Below, one piece after another: positions 8,906 through 8,983 of a stretch of DNA of 8,983 nt; positions within the stretch are counted from its first letter, which is position 1; the number at the start of each line of letters is the position of its first letter. The DNA is from Planctomycetota bacterium (GTDB lineage Bacteria; Planctomycetota; Planctomycetia; Pirellulales; Pirellulaceae), in assembly GCA_029259935.1 (NCBI GenBank), contig JAJDEH010000162.1, positions 1 to 8,983 on the forward strand. The letters are read 5' to 3'. The notes beneath the pieces are model-generated. The model saw only the letters and a list, made by a program, of their open reading frames with translations. It ran no database searches and had not been told where the DNA came from. A program made the translations under genes and the position numbers.

Positions 8906-8983
8906 GTTTGTGGTCTTGGCAAAGTTTATGCCGCAAGGCGCATAAGTTGGATTCGATGCGGGAAGCTGTACGGCCGTTTGGTG
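8843..8983. other. Foreign-looking T-rich sequence to the window end
   Basis: From about 8843 the base composition changes sharply. About 8858-8912 is dominated by T and G with runs of seven T at 8860 and six T around 8900, unlike the balanced G/C-rich coding DNA before it. After about 8920 the sequence returns to mixed composition around a palindrome. The only frame reading in is the tail of the DUF1501 gene. I see no new gene before the window ends. Confidence 0.5.
8926..8945. repeat. Inverted repeat resembling a tyrosine-recombinase core site
   Basis: TTATGC and GCATAA form 6-bp perfect arms around an 8-base centre (CGCAAGGC), and GCC-GCAA-GGC inside can form an alternative stem. The half GCGCATAA resembles the Xer half-site GCGCATAA of dif-type sites, but the other half and spacing do not match dif. 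It lies 85 bp past the break in the DUF1501 gene, so it could mark the end of an inserted element. The symmetry is seen; the role is inferred. Confidence 0.35.

Noticed and set aside
8835..8983. Integron attC site
   Set aside because: A GTTRRRY-like GTTGGAT is present at 8947-8953, but no complementary partner box was found at the proper distance; GGCTAAC at 8835 does not pair with it.

Overview
The window looks like a piece of a Planctomycetes genome, probably Pirellulales-like. The main reason is the pair at the right end: a PSCyt1/PSCyt2/PSD1 (DUF1549/DUF1553) c-type cytochrome-like protein followed by a Tat-exported DUF1501 protein, a pairing massively expanded in that phylum. Weak or absent Shine-Dalgarno sequences and many G/C-ending codons are consistent with this. 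The assignment rests on gene families, not on a database search.

Layout, left to right. Positions 1-123 hold the last 40 codons of a + strand gene of uncertain identity. A gene-free stretch of about 1.5 kb follows (124-1634). It contains a perfect 7-bp-arm palindrome (511-526), an orphan repeat arm (731-747) and a REP/BIME-like array of six hairpin units (about 1004-1540). The array grew by a 284-bp tandem duplication of a three-unit block. It lies where the left gene and bioD converge. bioD (dethiobiotin synthetase) is on the minus strand at 1635-2348. Only 39 bp away, in the opposite direction, begins an overlapping pair, aguB-aguA (2388-4323). These encode N-carbamoylputrescine amidase and agmatine deiminase, the two steps from agmatine to putrescine. 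aguA carries an in-frame 18-bp tandem duplication.

Convergent with aguA, on the minus strand (4372-4797), is a 141-residue protein. Its central part reads as a stand-alone, diverged signal-peptide/SRP-RNA binding M domain of Ffh/SRP54 with no GTPase domain, joined to a Cys/His tail. This is the least ordinary gene here. A 214-bp divergent intergenic region with a possible promoter leads to the PSD1 gene (5012-7429) and, 33 bp later, the DUF1501 gene (7463-8905). They form a likely operon for an exported two-protein system of unproven function, often linked to polysaccharide use.

The DUF1501 frame loses family resemblance at about residue 460. The DNA there changes abruptly to a T-rich stretch flanked by two palindromes and reaches the window end. 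This suggests an insertion or rearrangement that removed the normal C-terminus, or an assembly join.
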